64,000 nt of DNA from Dendrobium chrysotoxum (lineage: Eukaryota > Streptophyta > Magnoliopsida > Asparagales > Orchidaceae): NCBI GenBank assembly GCA_019925795.1, contig CM034307.1:65596864-65660863 (forward strand). The letters are read 5' to 3'. Under the pieces are notes generated by a model that had not been told where the DNA came from, made no database searches, and saw only the letters and a list, made by a program, of their open reading frames with translations. Position numbers and translations under genes: made by a program. Shown in pieces: positions 1-10,015 of the stretch. The number at the start of each line of letters is the position of its first letter. Within the stretch, counting starts at the first letter, position 1.

Positions 1-730
1 ATCCGAGCCCAAACGAGTCCAAATCAAGAGTCTGAAGCGTTGTTGGAAGGTTCAAACCATAATTTGGATTACCAAACGGTCTCCAAATGTGACATGCTTA
101 TAGTCGAATCGAGCGTCTCGATGAGACGAATCCAACGAGCCCAAGATCGCCAAAATCTGTCATTTCTAAGACCTTCAAATATCCATCAAACGGTCCACGA
201 TCAAGGGATTCAACATCGGCCGTCCATTTAAACCACTCTCTAACTAGCCCTAATCTTCCACCTATTTACGGGCCATGCCACTCACAAAATCTATAAATAG
301 AGCCCCCTCTCCTCTTGAAAAAGACACCTAATCCTAAGGAGAAAAAGTGAGAGCTCTTGCCCCCTTGCTCCTCCTCGACCACCGCCGGAGTTTCGCCGGA
401 TCACCGCCTGACGCTGGAGTTCCGCCGGACCACCACCTGAGGCCCTGCACTTCGCCGGACCACCACCTGAGGCCCTACACTTCGCGTGGACCGCCACCTG
501 AGGCCCTGCTCTTCGCCGAACCACCACCTGAGGCCCTGCACTTTGCCGGACCACCACCTGAGACCCTGCTCTTCGCCGGACCACCACCTGAGGCCCTGCA
601 CTTCGCCGGACCACCACATGAGGCCCTGCTCTTCGCCGGACCACCACCTGAGGCCCTGCTCTTCGCCGGACCACCACCTGAGGCCCTGCTCTTCGTCGGA
701 CCACCACCTGACGTCCTCATCTCTACCCGA
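1..730 (+). mobile_element. Truncated LTR of the dominant TR-GAG family
   Basis: The first 350 bases match the U3 region of the LTRs at 50596-51616 and 63228-64000 in the same orientation, including the conserved blocks around 'ccaaacggtctcc', 'cgagacgaatccaacgag' and 'aagggattcaac'. A TATA box (ctataaatag) at about 290-299 is followed by a pyrimidine-rich leader and 'ctcctcctcgaccaccgccgg', as in the other copies. The left end is cut by the window. The U5 end (…gtccgcaaca) never appears, so the copy is also 3'-truncated, near the point where a Cassandra LTR begins. The right boundary is approximate. Confidence 0.85.
421..715 (+). repeat. 30-bp minisatellite inside the LTR leader
   Basis: About ten copies of a 30-bp unit of the form ccggaccaccacctgaggcc + ctgctcttcg. 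Because 30 is a multiple of 3 and the unit has few stop codons, several frames on both strands stay open across it. Those frames encode only repeats and are not genes. The array lies just downstream of the LTR TATA box, where the other family members carry different minisatellites. Confidence 0.9.
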
Positions 731-780
731 TAACTACCAAGGGACCGAAAGATGGTAACTAAGTATCATACAAAACAAAA

Positions 781-1171
781 TGTTATGCCATGTGAGTCAT
801 CTCTTGAACCCTTTTATGGGAGAAAATGTTACGTGGCGGTTGTCACCACTTGAACTTGTATGGGTCAACTCTAGAATCATATATGCATGGTAAATGATTT
901 TGGGATAAAAATACTAATGAGAACTTCAGTTTTTTAAGTGGGGGAAATCGTGAAACCCCTTAAATAAAAAGAAGCTAAACTGTTAAACATCGAGATGCCT
1001 ATTGGTATAATGGTGAAAATTTCATTAAGAAACTCTGCAGTTAACCGTGCTCATCCTGGAGAAATTCTACGATGGGTGACCTCTTGGGAAATTATACCAA
1101 TTGAACAAATTCGTGAGGCCCTTAGGCCAAAGCGAATAATATCTAGATAATTTAGAATTTGTGCTGTTACA
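781..1171 (+). mobile_element. Solo LTR of Cassandra (5S rRNA-bearing TRIM)
   Basis: A 391-bp segment starts TGTTATGCC and ends GTGCTGTTACA. It carries a 5S rRNA-like core followed by the 'gtgaggccc…ggccaaagcg' tail known from Cassandra, the plant terminal-repeat retrotransposon in miniature. No second LTR, primer-binding site or internal region follows, so this is read as a solo LTR. No clear 5-bp target duplication is visible. The left boundary is the less certain one. The copy is diverged and probably old. Confidence 0.75.
990..1105 (+). other. 5S rRNA-derived segment within the Cassandra LTR
   Basis: 'aactctgcagttaaccgtgct' near 1030-1050 and 'gatgggtgacctcttgggaa' at 1072-1091 match the conserved plant 5S rRNA internal promoter (A box and C box) with a few changes. 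The first half of the 5S is more degraded. This is a retrotransposon-carried 5S copy, not a 5S rRNA gene: it lacks an intact 5' half and a T-run terminator, and no rDNA spacer repeats surround it. Confidence 0.75.
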
Positions 1172-2461
1172 TAAATATCCATCAGAATAATGTGATTTCT
1201 CTTTATAATGTTACATTTTTATCCATAAATACTTCAATTATTAATCTTACTTAAGCCAATTATAATTATTGTTATTTTTAATGAATTAATATGATATAAC
1301 ATTTAAATTAAAATGAAATAAAAATTTAATCAAAATATTAATGACGTACACTTAGAACAATTAAAACTCAAGCTCGAAATTAGTGTTTAACTCATGTGAA
1401 ATTTAGCTTGAGTGCGATTCAAATTAAAGCCTCGCTTAATATCACCTGTAGTCTATAAGGCGCGCAAAATATGATTATTATGATATAAAACATGATTAGA
1501 ATCTGTATGGATCAATAGATCAGATGCCGAGATTAGGTAGGTGGTTAAGTTTGATAATGAAAAATATGAGAATAATAGTTTGAAAATATAATTCAATTCT
1601 GAAGTTTTGAGGGTTAAGGCTTTCTACTACATTTATGTATCATCCTTTTCCTCATGATAGAGATCCTTTGTAACACTTAGGTTTAGTGTGCTGTTCAAAT
1701 CGGTCTGACCTGATTAGAAGTCAGGTAATCTATTAAATTTTTGTATTTGAACTCGTTTGCATGAGTCTAAGAATGATTTATGCATTAAAAAGGTAAGCAT
1801 ATATTGTGAAATCAGAAAAATTTCCTCTAGAATGCCCCAGCACTGTATTTTTTGGCACCCTGACATTGTGCTATCATAGAATTTGAAAAAACTGAACTAG
1901 CACCCCGGTATTGTGTTTTCAGGTGCCTCGGTGCTAGGCCAATTTTTGCACTTGTGAATATCTTTTTCTACTAGCTATTTCATTTGATTATTTTGGGCAG
2001 CCGGCCCAGAGAGGGAAATATGAGGATTTTGAGAGGGAGAGAAGAGGATTTTGGCCGCTTCGGATCAATTTTAGCTATTGATCCAATTTTGAAAGTTGTC
2101 TGGATCATGATAAGGCGCACTATGTCTATCTAAGTTTTAAAAAATAAAAGTTTTCTCAAATTTTTTTGATTAAATTTATATTTTTGTTACTAAAAAATGA
2201 GGATAACTTTGCATTGATAAATTTTCACCACATAAAATTTTGTATGTATAGAGATTGAGATTCTGAACATTTTGAATAGTTTTAAAATTTTACAGAGTAT
2301 TGTAAAATATGCGCCTTTCTAATTGAATAAAAAATAATCCTGTAACTAAGAAATAGCACTGTAGTAAAATTAAAGTCTTGAAACAGTCTTTTGCACAATC
2401 CTTTATAATTTGATGAAATTATGAAATAGTAAATTTTCGCTCAATAACGACTCTCTCTTTT
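1172..2461. other. AT-rich intergenic DNA
   Basis: No reading frame, RNA gene or recognisable element. One local oddity is two related segments containing 'cccc(a/g)g…tattgtgtt' near 1835-1930. They may be remnants of an unidentified repeat. Confidence 0.5.
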
Positions 2462-2878
2462 ATGTTGGCCATTAAAAGAGAAGCATAATACTAAGTTATG
2501 TGTTGCGGAGATGAGGATGCTTAGGTGGATGAGTGGATTTACTCTTAGAGACAGGATACGAAATGAGCATATACGTGAAAAGGTTGGAGTAGCTCCAGTG
2601 GAGGATAAGATTAGAGAGAGTCGCCTTAGATGGTTTGGTCACATAAAATGGCGGCCTTCCGATGACCCAGTTAGAAAAGTAGAGGTATTAGATTTGACTT
2701 ATGTTAAGAAAGGTAGAGGTAGACCTAAAAAGACTTGGTTAGAAAATATTAGAAATGATCTTTCTCTATTAGATTTAAACGAGAATTTGACTTTGAACCG
2801 GACACAATGGAGAAAAAGGATTCATGTTGCCGACCCCACGTAGTGGGACAAAGGCTTGTTATTGTTGTTGTTGTTGTA
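2462..2878 (+). mobile_element. RTE-clade LINE, 3'-end fragment
   Basis: The frame is open from 2466 to the stop at 2841-2843. It encodes the C-terminal part of a plant RTE-type LINE polyprotein, with the motifs MRMLRWMSG, IRNEHIREKVGVAP, LRWFGHIKWRP, GRGRPKKTW and HVADPT. The homologous tail at 40935-41356 shows the same order. After the stop come the RTE-typical 'acgtagtgggacaaaggctt' and a (TTG)n tail at about 2860-2877. Endonuclease and reverse transcriptase are missing (5' truncation). The first ATG in the frame, at 2511, is internal to the homology and is not a real start. Confidence 0.88.
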
Positions 2879-4537
2879 ACGTGCTCTGTTGCCCACCATT
2901 ATAGCAACTTAGGAAATTTTTGCACTAAGTTTCTTTATGCTTTAATTGTTACATTGCAATGAATTATGTATTATATTGATTGAATTATATGAGTTTTGAT
3001 ATGAAAAATGTCTGCTAGGAGATATAAGAGATCAGAATCATTTGGACTCTATCTGATGCCTGGAATATGAAACTCTTTAAAATTCATTTTGTTGGGAGTC
3101 ATAAGGGGTCAGAATCTTAGATTCTGACTAAAAAAAGGAGAATTTTGTTAAGAGTTATAAGAAGCTAGAATCTTTACATTCTTTTTGGGATCAAAAAAAT
3201 CTATTACATTCAGTTATGTGAAATAGAGTTCATATGAAATTTCAGTTTATTTAACTGCTCAGTATTATTACTTGATTCTCTGGATAATTGTTATGCTATA
3301 TTACTCTGCTCAGCACATTGAATTGTTATATTGTATTTGATAAATCAGAGAAAATGCTTAATAGAATAAATATTTGAACATTTAGATTAGTATTTGTGGC
3401 CTACTGAGCTGTTTTAGCTCACCGTTATTTTGCATTCTATTTTCAGGATTTGGGAAAGGGGAAAGAGCTTGTTAAATAGTAGTTTTAGGAATCTGATCTG
3501 AGTATGTAGGTATTTCTTCTTTTAATTTTTACACAATCATGACTAAATTTTATTACTCTGTTTTGTAGTTTTTCATTTATAGCTATATAATATGATTGTA
3601 TATGTATCTTTTATGATAAATAAAAATCAAATCTTCTGGATTAATTTATTTTCAGTATTGGATGTTATTAGCAGCTCTATGTTTATTATTATTTTGAAGT
3701 TGAATTGGATGAATATATTTGAAAATTTTCTAAAACTTAGATCTTGGGATTTGCATGTTGCATCTCAACACAATATGAACTGTCCAGTTTATGGATCATA
3801 TCGGGTTGGGTCATGAAATCCTTCCACTCTCCCTCATAGATTCCTCCTCCTTCCCTCTCCGCTAGTTCTTCTTGTCATGATTGTTTGTCTTTGGCTTAGG
3901 CCAAAGAAAAGTTAGCTTTTTATAAAGCGCTACCTCCTTTCTTTATTGCTAGCTCTTGTTATTGAGTTCAGCCATCTCTTTACAAAGCCATCCTTTTTGA
4001 CCCTTTAGAGCTTTAATCCAACTCTAACAATTATATACAAGCTCTAAATAAAAGAGAACATTCCTCTACTTATTCCCCCTCCCCTACCTCTTCTTTCAAG
4101 TGGACCTCACTAGCCATAGCTTTTCAATCTTGGGGAAAACCCCAATCTCCAAATAATTTTTTGAGGCCTTCTCTCTAATTTCTTTTAACTAGATAAACCT
4201 TCTCTCGGCTGTGCTCCATTGTACATTAAGTTGTCCTCTCCTCTTAGCATTGTGCCATGCAATGAAGTGGAAAGCTCTTTCTCTAAGGCTGAGCTTGTGG
4301 ATGGGTCCAAAGCTATAATATGGTGTTGGTTTGATACTCTATGTGAAAGTGATCATTCTATGGAGCTGTAATTAAGGCTATCAAAAAATCAAGGACTTGC
4401 ACTTTTATGTTTATTGAGTAGTGTCTTATTATATGTGCAAGGCATGATTTATATAAAATAACCAAGTACAAACATAAGAGCAAAAATAAGATGAGGATGC
4501 TTAGAAAAATTGCTTAAAATTTGTTAACCAATTCAAC
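2879..4537. other. Intergenic DNA without recognised features
   Basis: AT-rich on the left and pyrimidine-rich from 3825 to 4200. The short frames here have no recognisable homology and plain AT-rich codon content. I see no gene. Confidence 0.5.
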
Positions 4538-4540
4538 TTA

Positions 4541-4660
4541 GACTTTATTTGGGATGGCTTTTTTTATGCTTCTTAAAGCAGCTTTTTAGTACAAAAATCT
4601 TAATTTTTTTACTAAAAAACTGCTTTAAGAAGCAGGAAGAAAGTCGTCACAAACGAAGCC
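4541..4660. mobile_element. Fold-back MITE, TTA-flanked (Tourist-like)
   Basis: A 120-bp near-palindrome. The left arm (tttgggatggc…cttcttaaagcagctttttag) pairs with the right arm (actaaaaaactgctttaag…cacaaacgaagcc). It is bounded by TTA at 4538-4540 and TTA at 4661-4663, the 3-bp duplication typical of PIF/Harbinger-type MITEs. Related copies occur at 14684, 15435, 17808 and 43338. Confidence 0.75.
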
Positions 4661-4663
4661 TTA

Positions 4664-5264
4664 GTTTATGAAAAATCGTATTGTACAGTAATGTATCATA
4701 CTATACGATGTGCATGATATGTTTGAAAGTTTTGAAAGATAAATTTGTATTGATTACTAAAAAATTAAAAATTAAAAATTCAATACTAATCTATTGTACA
4801 ATAAAAGTTAAACTGTACGGTCAATTATATTAAGATTGTTGAATCGCCGTATGCTTCTTTTCCTTGATTAAGTTAATTCAAAAATTGATCTTTATCATAC
4901 AATGCGATCGAACTAAGAAAATTTTTTTCTAGAAATTGACCGAATGTACAAATCGTAATATATGATAATTGGATTGAACTGCAAGATATGGCCAAAATTT
5001 TAAATAAATAGTTAATTAGGGTTTCTAATTAAGCCATCTTATAGATATACTTTTTTTTTTAAATCCTAAAATGATGATATTTATATATGCTCTTATGATA
5101 TCTTGTGATATGATGAATATGAGAAATTAATCTTCTTCTTAATAAGTGGTTATTTCATCTAAAGTGAAATTAGGATTTCATAGCAAAAAGAGTTGTGAGC
5201 TTCAATTTTATTTTTTTAAAAATAACTTAATCATATATTGTATCAAATTGCATCGTAATATTTT
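4664..5264. other. AT-rich spacer
   Basis: No gene or element recognised between the MITE and the (AAT)n microsatellite. Confidence 0.5.

Positions 5265-5321
<57 letters not shown>
5265..5321. repeat. (AAT)n microsatellite
   Basis: About 57 bp of uninterrupted ATA/AAT repeat directly abut the LTR at 5322. A short continuation (ataataat) follows the LTR at 6548, so the LTR was inserted into this microsatellite. Confidence 0.95.
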
Positions 5322-6547
5322 TGATATGTCATCAAAAAATTATCTTGATTGGGCACGAATCTCGATGCAAACATGAATCAGAAACTTTCGAAATTAAATT
5401 CGTGACCATACGAACTCTGATTCCATCAAACTTATAGTCAAACTAATCGTCTCGAAGAGATGAACCCAACAACACCAAAATCGGACCAATTTGAACCAAA
5501 ATGGGTTCAAATCGAGGGCCCGAATTCTATATGGATGCTTCAGAACATTAATTGGATGACAAAATGATATCAAAATGTGACATGCTTATAGTCGAATTGA
5601 GCGGCTTAACGAGACGAATCCAACGAGCCAAATATTGCTGAATTTTGACATCATTAAGACACTCAAATGCTCGATAAATGATCTATAATCGAGGGAGTTG
5701 ATATCGTTCGTCTATTGAAACACTCCCAATATGCCCTTGATCTTCTCCCTATTAACTAGCCATGTCACTCCCAAAAAAATATAAATAAACCCTTCATTCT
5801 TGACAGAGGGAAAGGAGGAAAACATAAAAAATGAAGGATATCTCTTGCTTTCTCAAGCTTGTACCACCCGGTCGCCTTCCACTGTCAGACATCCACCTGG
5901 TCGTCGATCCCCACCGAACTTCTTTTTGACCACCGTTGACTACCGACTATGGTCCCTCTAACCATCGTCGCCCGCCAACTATGGTCCACTCCGACCTTTG
6001 TTGCCTGCCGACTACGGTCCCTTTGACCATCGTCGCACGCCAACTACAGTCCACTCCAACCTTCATCACCCGCCGACTAAGGTGTACTATGAACACCGTC
6101 GCCCGCCGACTACGGCTCACTTAGAACACCGTCGTACGTAGACTGTGATCCCTATGACCTCCAAATACAGTCCTTCCAAGTACTGTTTCCCGACTATGGT
6201 CCTACCGACCAAACGAGCAAACCAACACTCTCTTGAGAACAACTCCCATGTCACCATATTCTTCCAACTCCAACTATGTAATGTGCTCCCTACAATGAAT
6301 ATTTAAGCCAATGCCCTCCTCTGAGGAAGGGCATTATTTGTAATCAACCACCAACGCTAGTGGAATTATCTTTAATTGGGCAAGGCCCCGTGATTTTTCC
6401 CTTTTGTAGGGGTTTCCATGTAAAAATTGAAGGTCTCTTATAAATATTGCATCTCTCTCTCTTATATGTCTTTGTGCTGGATCTTCGCACAAAGGTTAGA
6501 CACTAAACCTTATATCTCTACAGCCTCGAATATTCCAGGACGCAACA
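5322..6547 (+). mobile_element. Solo LTR of the TR-GAG family
   Basis: It starts TGATATGTCA, ends …GGACGCAACA, and aligns throughout with the LTR at 50596-51616. Shared landmarks are 'aaaattatcttgattgggcacgaatctcg' split as usual, a TATA box (tataaata) near 5783, and the U5 block 'ggcaaggccccgtgatttttccc' near 6380-6405. ATAAT at 5317-5321 is repeated at 6548-6552. This fits a 5-bp target duplication, although the (AAT)n context makes the match weak evidence by itself. There is no internal region, so LTR-LTR recombination is inferred. Length is 1226 bp because of the minisatellite. Confidence 0.88.
5925..6170 (+). repeat. ~32-bp minisatellite in solo LTR
   Basis: Degenerate repeats of 'cgccgactatggtccctctaa'-like units alternate with 'ccatcgtcgcccgcc'. 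The reverse complement resembles the array at 12661-13265, so these two LTRs share a minisatellite type not seen at 421-715. Confidence 0.8.
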
Positions 6548-7204
6548 ATAATAATATTAATAATAAATTTAAATTATTGGTTAGCTCATCTCATAATTGT
6601 TAATTCATTTTTATTGACTAAAATCCATAAAATTGTAAAGGAACACCAATTCACCCCCTTTTTAGGTGTGCCACACACTATAGTCCATACTCATATTTAC
6701 TTCTGTTTGTATTCATGTCAACATTATTTTGACTATCCCAATAAAAAGAACATTATTTTTAATGGCTAACTTTGAATCCTTAAAGTCACATGATTGAAAA
6801 TATTTTTTATGTGAAATTTATAGCTTAATTTCTAAGTCCTTTATTAATTATCTTTTGGCCCTTAAACATAATAGTACACTTAACCACCAACTTATTAAAG
6901 GAAGAAGCAAAAGTTATAAACATGGAAACGATAATACCTTTATGTTCCTTCCTCTAGAAATCCACCTAACTTGCCCCAATCCCTGACAACTTGCTTAGCT
7001 TCAAACCACTGTAAACATCAACCATGTTAGTTTGTCTATCTTTAAAAGCTCTTTAGGGCCAATATTTAATCTCACCCTCAATATCTATCATACAAACAAC
7101 ACCAACTAACAGACAACCATGAGTAAAGTTTCCTTTATGCCATGAAAAACCCAAATGCTAACATTTTATCATAGCACTAACTCAAATAGAAACCCACTAA
7201 TAAA
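6548..7204. other. AT-rich DNA upstream of L1 relic
   Basis: No feature is certain. It may hold the decayed ORF1 or 5' part of the L1 LINE that is recognisable from 7205. Confidence 0.35.
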
Positions 7205-10015
7205 TGCTTGGAATGTTAGATATTTTGATGGGGTTCATAGAGCATTGGGCTTCAAACAATCAATTCATTCTAAAAAATCTTGACCTCCTCTCTTTTGGAA
7301 AACATAATACATTGCTCGCCTATTTTGGATATTGGTAGTCTTTAAGTTTCCTAAGAACAATACCTCTTGTCTAGATATATAAATTGTTAAATTCTTTGTT
7401 TCAAACTAGGTCATAGTAGGTCCTTTGGTAACTATTGTGTATCGCCGTTGAGTGTTTTTCACTACTAGAAGACTCAGTAAGATTGTTATTATTATTGCTC
7501 TCAAACCCAAAACCTCACATATTAGCAACATTAATAACTTTAGATGTATATTATTATGCAATGGTTTTTACAAATTTATTGCCAAATTCTTGCTATCAAA
7601 CTCAAGACTAATATATTATACATTATTGATTGATCCCAATTTGCTTTCATCAATTATAGACAAATATTTAATAATTCCATATTTGCTAATGAGATGCTAA
7701 GAAACTTCAATAATGCTAATAAAAAAGCTTTTTCATGCTAAGTTCGCTTTAACAAATCATTTGATCATGTTAATTGAGAAGTCCTTCTCCACAAAACACT
7801 TTTCAAGCATTTCCTCCTCTATTTATCACATGTATTAAATTTTACATATCCAATACACGCTTCTATATTAACATAAATGCTAAATTGTAAGGAACTTTTG
7901 CTCATGTAATGGCTTAAGACATGTATGTCCCCTGTCTCAATTTCCCTTTTATTGATTATGGATACTTTTTATCATATTGTTGACAACTTAATATTGAAAG
8001 AATTTATTCGGCATCACTATAGATCATCAACACTTGTCCCATATTTTACATGTTGGCAACTTTTTTTTGGTTAATTTTTTTAACCTAATTTCGATTAGTT
8101 GTATTATTGCTTGAAAATATGGATTATCTAGATTGTAAATTAATGCTCAATACCGTTCAATCTCATTCTTTAAAAGCATTATACTCTTTTATTCTTAATT
8201 CTATGCATGGCTTTAATGTATGCCCCTTACTTTTCACTTATCTTGATATGCTTTTCATTAGCATAAAGTCTCTTCACATAATTTTAATGACCCTGACAAA
8301 ATTCATGGCTTGAATGAAAGATCTTTCTCATTTGATGACATAATGGAAGTTAGTAGTTACTCTATTGGATATTAATTATATACTGAATTATGCCACTTTC
8401 ACTCCTAATAGCATAGCGAGGAAGTTTATAATATTTGTTTTGAATTTCTTTATTATGGCAATCATACCACTAAAAAGTTCTATACAATTTCATGGGAGAA
8501 TATCTACACCCCATTGCTTAAAGTTGGTTTGAAGATTCCACTACTCATAATTGAAAACTTTTTAATATTAATTAAATGATAAAATTATCTCTAAAATTTG
8601 TATGCTTATAGTCAAATGGAGCTGCTACATAAGACAAATCCAATGAGCTTAAGCTTGTTTAATTCTAACATCACTAAGACACTTAAATTTTGAAATAATG
8701 ATTCATAAATAAGGGAATCAACATAGGCTGCTCAAAGGAGTGTTCCAGATTTTAGCTATATTTAAGGTGCATACTACTTTCAAAATTTATAAATAGGGCG
8801 CACTCTCTAAATGAAGTGACCCTTGGCTTGAGATTCAAGAAAGTTCATTAAAAAAAAAAAAAAAATCTAGAGCTTCGCCCAAGCACTACATTAGACCACT
8901 TTTTTTACTGTTAGTGACAGGCTGATGCTTTGACTGCCACCATTGCACCACCGTCTAACCGTCATTGTTGAACCACCATCCAATAGGTGTCGTCGGACCA
9001 TCACTTGGTCGTCACCTTTGGACTACCTCCCAAGCATTGCTATTAGACCATAACTTTGGAACCATTGCTTGATCTCCGCCATTGTACTATTGCCCAACCA
9101 CCTCCAAACCACTGCCTAACCGCAGTCATTAGACCATCGGTCACTTGCCTCCATTAGATCACTACATCTTGACCACATCAATCAAATCATCACCATTGAC
9201 CTCTACCATCATATCACCATCACACTACAACCATTACCAATCCACCACCGCCCTACCTCCATCATCAGACCATTATTGTAGCCTAACCATTATCGTTAGA
9301 CTGTAGTCGTGCGACCTGCTCTATCAAATTTCCATCACTTGGAAACAATAATCAAAATGCCTCTCTTTTCCTACCATCTCCACGATGTTTTCTGCCAACA
9401 AACTCATAGTACTCTTGTAGTCTCACTTTCTCCAATTTGGGGACGAGTGAAATTTGCAAGCAATGCTCAAATAATGAAATTATTTCTAATGGGCCAAGCA
9501 CCATGGTTTTCCTCATTTCAAGTTTTTAACCTACAAACATTGATATTTCCTGTGCTCTTTTTCTTTATCTATTTATGTGTGAAATTTTCGTATAAAATTA
9601 TGACTTAAAAATCTCACTCTACTACCTTGGATTTTCTAATATGCACTAATTATAATATGAAATTTTTTTGTAGGAAAGTAACAATTTTTCTACTCTTACT
9701 GCTTGCAACGAAGTTATCTACTCACATCTTGCTGATGATCACTTGATTAACAAGGTTTGACATAAGCATCATACTTTTGGGCAACTTTACATTTGGTGGG
9801 CTACACCAAAAAAAGTGGCTTTAAAATTGCTAATGCTTTTACGCTATTATTTTTAGTCCACAATGTCCTCTTTGTAGTTCTAAAGATGAAAACACCAACC
9901 ACGTCTTCTTTAATTATATATTTTGCCCTCTACTCTTTCGAGGGAATAAGAGAAACAACTAGCTATTTGGAATATCATTGTAACCTACGTAACTATCCTT
10001 CAGAAACTGAGAATT
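7205..10015 (+). pseudogene. Decayed L1-type LINE ORF2, interrupted by an LTR
   Basis: Three-frame reading on the plus strand shows L1 ORF2 pieces in the correct order. An endonuclease start lies at about 7208-7290 (AWNVRYFDGVHRALGFK). Reverse transcriptase pieces follow at about 7500-7700 (NNFRCILLCNGFYKFIAK, matching the L1 'FRPISLCN..YKIIAK' block) and 7750-7790 (an FDHVN-like motif with TGG changed to TGA). An ISWENICTP block appears near 8485-8520. After the LTR insertion at 8577-9645, the zinc-binding tail resumes at about 9760-9950 (CPLCSSKDENTNHVFF). Most of the endonuclease is deleted, and frameshifts and stops are everywhere. No function is possible. The 5' boundary is inferred from homology only. 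Confidence 0.72.
8577..9645 (+). mobile_element. Old, degraded LTR of the TR-GAG family
   Basis: It starts TGATAAAATTATC and keeps 'gcttatagtcaaatgg', 'caaatccaatgagct', a TATA box (tataaatagg) at about 8790 and the U5 block 'aatgggccaagcaccatggttttcc' near 9488-9512. A degenerate ~30-bp CACC/ACC-rich minisatellite runs from about 8890 to 9310. No clean target duplication is visible. It lies inside the L1 relic, so it is younger than the LINE. Boundaries are accurate to within about 10 bp. Confidence 0.72.

Noticed and set aside
291..758. Overlapping open frames on both strands coding for repeats of ten residues
   Set aside because: They are created by a 30-bp minisatellite (multiple of three, few stops) inside an LTR leader. 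Several frames are open at once and none resembles a protein.
990..1105. A 5S rRNA gene
   Set aside because: Only the promoter boxes and part of the 3' half are recognisable, within a Cassandra-type LTR. No terminator and no tandem 5S array.
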